A DNA stretch of 14,288 nucleotides from an uncultured Clostridium sp. (GTDB lineage: Bacteria; Bacillota; Clostridia; TANB77; CAG-508): positions 1-14,288 of the forward strand of contig USNR01000033.1 of NCBI GenBank assembly GCA_900556135.1, in the 5' to 3' direction. The translations under genes and the position numbers were made by a program. Of the stretch, positions 13,197 to 14,288 are shown one piece after another. The notes beneath the pieces are model-generated. The model was not told the DNA's origin, made no database searches, and worked only from the letters and a program-made list of their open reading frames with translations. Position 1 is the first letter of the stretch. The number at the start of each line of letters is the position of its first letter.

Positions 13197-13225
13197 TTGC
13201 TAAAACTTGAAAGCTATGTTAGAAT
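13197..13225 (+). promoter_or_regulatory. Strong promoter for rusA
   Basis: TTGCTA (13197-13202), 17-nt spacer, extended -10 TGTTAGAAT (13217-13225; TAGAAT matches five of six). Transcription would start near 13232, after the TTG at 13226, which rules that TTG out as a start and leaves a leader of about 70 nt before ATG 13304. Confidence 0.6.
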
Positions 13226-13290
13226 TTGAAAAGTAAAAATGTGAATGTAATAAAAGAAAAGATTGAAGTGGATAAAAAGACAATCATAAA

Positions 13291-13297
13291 GAGAGGA
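13291..13297 (+). promoter_or_regulatory. Ribosome binding site that sets the rusA start
   Basis: GAGAGGA (13291-13297), 6 nt before ATG 13304. The 26 codons upstream in the same frame are Lys-rich, unlike any RusA N terminus, and have no such site. Confidence 0.65.
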
Positions 13298-13303
13298 AAA
13301 GAA

Positions 13304-13711
13304 ATGTACGAGTTTGAAGTTGAGGGAAATATAGTTGGAAAACAAAGACCTAGAGTTAATATGTACACAGGAAATGTGTATACACCTAATAAAACAAAAG
13401 ATTATGAAGAATGGATTAAACAAAGCTTCTTTTTAAAGTATCCTAAATTTGAGATATTGGAAAATAGAGTGAGTATTGAGATTATAGCATATTTAAAGAT
13501 ACCTAAAAATACAAGTAAATTTAAAACAAATGAGATGTTAGAAAATAAAATTAGTCCACTAAAAAAACCAGACATAGATAACATTGGAAAAATTGTATTA
13601 GATGCATTAAATAAATATGTTATTAAAGATGATATACAAGTTTCAAAAATTAATATAGAAAAGAAATATTCAGAAGAGGAAAAATTGTATATAAAAATTG
13701 AAGAATATTAG
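13304..13711 (+). CDS. rusA: RusA-type Holliday-junction resolvase, 135 aa
   Basis: RusA dimers cut four-way DNA junctions using acidic residues that hold metal. The N terminus MYEFEVEGNIVGKQRPRVN (VGKQRPR at 11-17) is the family's opening strand and basic loop. KKPDIDNIGKIVLDALN (87-103) carries Asp90, Asp92 and Lys96, and the DD at 109-110 completes the catalytic set; IKDDIQVSKINIEKKY is the usual following segment. Length is typical. RusA genes are commonly carried by phages and prophage remnants, but no other clear phage structural gene is visible here, so it may be a domesticated or lone copy. It has its own promoter and is convergent with the DUF378 gene. Confidence 0.92.
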   Translation: MYEFEVEGNIVGKQRPRVNMYTGNVYTPNKTKDYEEWIKQSFFLKYPKFEILENRVSIEIIAYLKIPKNTSKFKTNEMLENKISPLKKPDIDNIGKIVLDALNKYVIKDDIQVSKINIEKKYSEEEKLYIKIEEY

Positions 13712-13770
13712 AAAATAAAGTATGTAACATTAAAATTTGCGTGGTAAATTGGGAATGTAAACAATTATAG

Positions 13771-13816
13771 AGGGCTGTCTCTTAATCTTTTATATTTGAA
13801 GATTTTGAACGGCCCT
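13771..13816. repeat. Bipartite palindrome between convergent genes
   Basis: AGGGCTGT (13771-13778) pairs with ACGGCCCT (13809-13816), with one G-T wobble, and inside them AATCTT (13784-13789) pairs with AAGATT (13799-13804). It is notably GC-rich for this window and has no U tract on either side. It may act as a weak bidirectional terminator between rusA and the DUF378 gene, or be a relic of an insertion sequence end or a miniature element; the outer GGGCTGTCT-like sequence recalls some transposon ends, but no target duplication is clear. Confidence 0.45.
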
Positions 13817-13835
13817 ACTAATTTTAGATTGATTC

Positions 13836-14030
13836 TTAATCATTTATTTTTGAATATAAACCAATGCTTATAATTCCAGATATACCAACTAAGATATATA
13901 TAATTCTGCTTAGTATACTCATTGTTCCAAATAATGTACTAACAAGATTAAAATCAAATAATCCCACAAGTAACCAATTTAGAGCACCAATTATTACAAG
14001 TGTTAATGCAATATAATATAAAACTTTCAT
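13836..14030 (-). CDS. DUF378-family small membrane protein, 64 aa
   Basis: MKVLYYIALTLVIIGALNWLLVGLFDFNLVSTLF and SILSRIIYILVGISGIISIGLY reproduce the DUF378 pattern: two membrane helices (about 3-26 and 38-58) with the GALNW.L.GLF motif (14-24) and the SR.IY.LVG.SG motif (40-50). The function of this family is unknown. GGAGGG (14041-14036 on the - strand) selects ATG 14030; a longer frame from 14087 adds 19 residues without a comparable site. It is transcribed away from the tRNA gene and convergently with rusA. Confidence 0.85.
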   Translation of the reverse strand: MKVLYYIALTLVIIGALNWLLVGLFDFNLVSTLFGTMSILSRIIYILVGISGIISIGLYSKIND

Positions 14031-14035
14031 AACAT

Positions 14036-14041
14036 CCCTCC
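14036..14041 (-). promoter_or_regulatory. Ribosome binding site that sets the DUF378 start
   Basis: GGAGGG on the - strand, 5 nt from ATG 14030. It excludes the upstream in-frame ATG at 14087. Confidence 0.7.
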
Positions 14042-14134
14042 ATAAGTTTTCTATTCTCGTATATTTATAGTATAATAAAAAAAGCAACTTTTATGCAGAT
14101 TTTTCACGAAAATCAAAAAAATTAAAAAAATGTA

Positions 14135-14164
14135 TTGACAAATATAAGTGATTTGTTGTACAAT
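14135..14164 (+). promoter_or_regulatory. Strong promoter for tRNA-Leu
   Basis: Perfect TTGACA (14135-14140), 18-nt spacer, TACAAT (14159-14164; five of six). The start would be near 14171, giving a leader of about 45 nt before the tRNA. The -35 box is also the left arm of a 9-bp inverted repeat with 14168-14176. Confidence 0.75.
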
Positions 14165-14176
14165 ATCATTTGTCAA
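14135..14176. repeat. Inverted repeat flanking the tRNA promoter
   Basis: TTGACAAAT (14135-14143) and ATTTGTCAA (14168-14176) are exact reverse complements separated by 24 nt; the palindrome TTGTACAA (14156-14163) lies between and overlaps the -10. Left arm covers the -35, right arm the start point. Confidence 0.5.
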
Positions 14177-14182
14177 CCAGAG

Positions 14183-14202
14183 AACATATAAAAAAATATG
14201 TT
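14183..14202 (+). repeat. Short hairpin in the tRNA leader
   Basis: AACATAT (14183-14189) pairs with ATATGTT (14196-14202) around six A. It lies between the promoter and the tRNA and could be removed during 5' processing. Confidence 0.35.
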
Positions 14203-14217
14203 TAGCCATAAATAAAT

Positions 14218-14288
14218 GCAGATGTGGCGGAATTGGTAGACGCACAGGACTTAAAATCCTGCGGTTGAATAAACCGTGCCGGTTCGAT
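14218..14288 (+). tRNA. tRNA-Leu(UAA), 3' end cut by window
   Basis: Begins GCAGATG, then TGGCGGAATTGGTAGACGCA (D arm), anticodon stem CAGGA/TCCTG around loop CTTAAAA giving anticodon UAA, then the long variable arm of a type II tRNA (GCGGTTGAATAAACCGT) and the start of the T arm GGTTCGAT. The layout closely matches Bacillus tRNA-Leu. The rest of the T arm, the 3' acceptor strand and any CCA lie outside the window. It reads UUA, a frequent codon in this AT-rich genome. Confidence 0.93.

Larger units (their letters stand above)
12900..13303. other. Gene-poor stretch between folA and rusA
   Basis: About 400 nt with no convincing gene. It contains a promoter-like element (12929-12956), a GGAGAG site followed by a five-codon frame (ATG 12978, stop TAA 12993-12995), three dyad structures (13023-13043, 13056-13081, 13125-13159), and the rusA promoter (13197-13225). 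Frames with start and ribosome binding site end within a few codons, so it is either a small RNA/leader region or a decayed gene. Confidence 0.5.

Noticed and set aside
13226..13303. N-terminal extension of RusA from the TTG at 13226
   Set aside because: The rusA promoter predicts a transcript start after this TTG, and the RusA family begins at the MYEFEVEG strand coded from 13304, which has its own ribosome binding site.
13214..13584. Two - strand frames opposite rusA
   Set aside because: Antisense to conserved RusA catalytic coding; no supporting signals.
14051..14245. 64-codon - strand frame over the tRNA promoter and 5' part of the tRNA
   Set aside because: It runs through a clear tRNA gene and its promoter; no ribosome binding site or conserved motif.
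1..14288. CRISPR array or direct-repeat cluster
   Set aside because: No regularly spaced direct repeats were found by reading either strand; the repeats present are single inverted repeats.

Overview
The window reads as chromosome from a very AT-rich, low-GC Firmicute, most likely a member of the Clostridia. The evidence is the strong GGAGG-type ribosome binding sites, frequent TTG/GTG starts, AGA/ATA-rich codon use, classic U-tract hairpin terminators and Bacillus/Clostridium-like gene pairings (lspA next to a RluD-type synthase; a SpoVB/MurJ-type flippase next to HU). A species cannot be named from sequence alone.

Layout. Positions 1-179 hold a perfect 13-bp hairpin and a possible 38-codon gene with an ideal ribosome binding site; the end of that gene contains a strong promoter (152-180). 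This promoter should drive a + strand run: a large GT-C-like membrane protein (226-2013), a divergent LspA-like signal peptidase II (2113-2640), pseudouridine synthases of the RluD (2709-3623) and RluB/RsuA (3640-4353) families, and a two-S1-domain RNA-binding protein (4410-4901). The theme is envelope plus rRNA/translation. Next comes a two-gene insert with a mobile-element flavour: a winged-helix/nuclease-like protein of the replication-relaxation type (4979-5917, +), preceded by a 19-bp perfect palindrome, and a convergent VirD4/TraG-type coupling ATPase (6050-8383, -). They share a bidirectional terminator (6001-6046). No relaxase, VirB4 or other conjugation gene is visible.

From 8587 on, housekeeping genes return: a MurJ/SpoVB-type flippase, the DNA-bending protein HU, a DUF308/HdeD membrane protein, and a thyA-folA pair that makes dTMP and recycles the dihydrofolate produced. 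A RusA-type Holliday-junction resolvase (13304-13711) with its own very good promoter, a convergent small DUF378 membrane protein (13836-14030, -), and a tRNA-Leu(UAA) cut by the window end complete the picture.

The non-coding stretches are rich in dyad structures. Two of them, downstream of HU (10721-10832) and downstream of folA (12929-13160), combine a promoter-like element, several hairpins and a terminator-like stem, and are candidates for small RNAs. The most system-like feature is the orphan winged-helix/nuclease-like plus VirD4-like ATPase pair; any joint function is inference.
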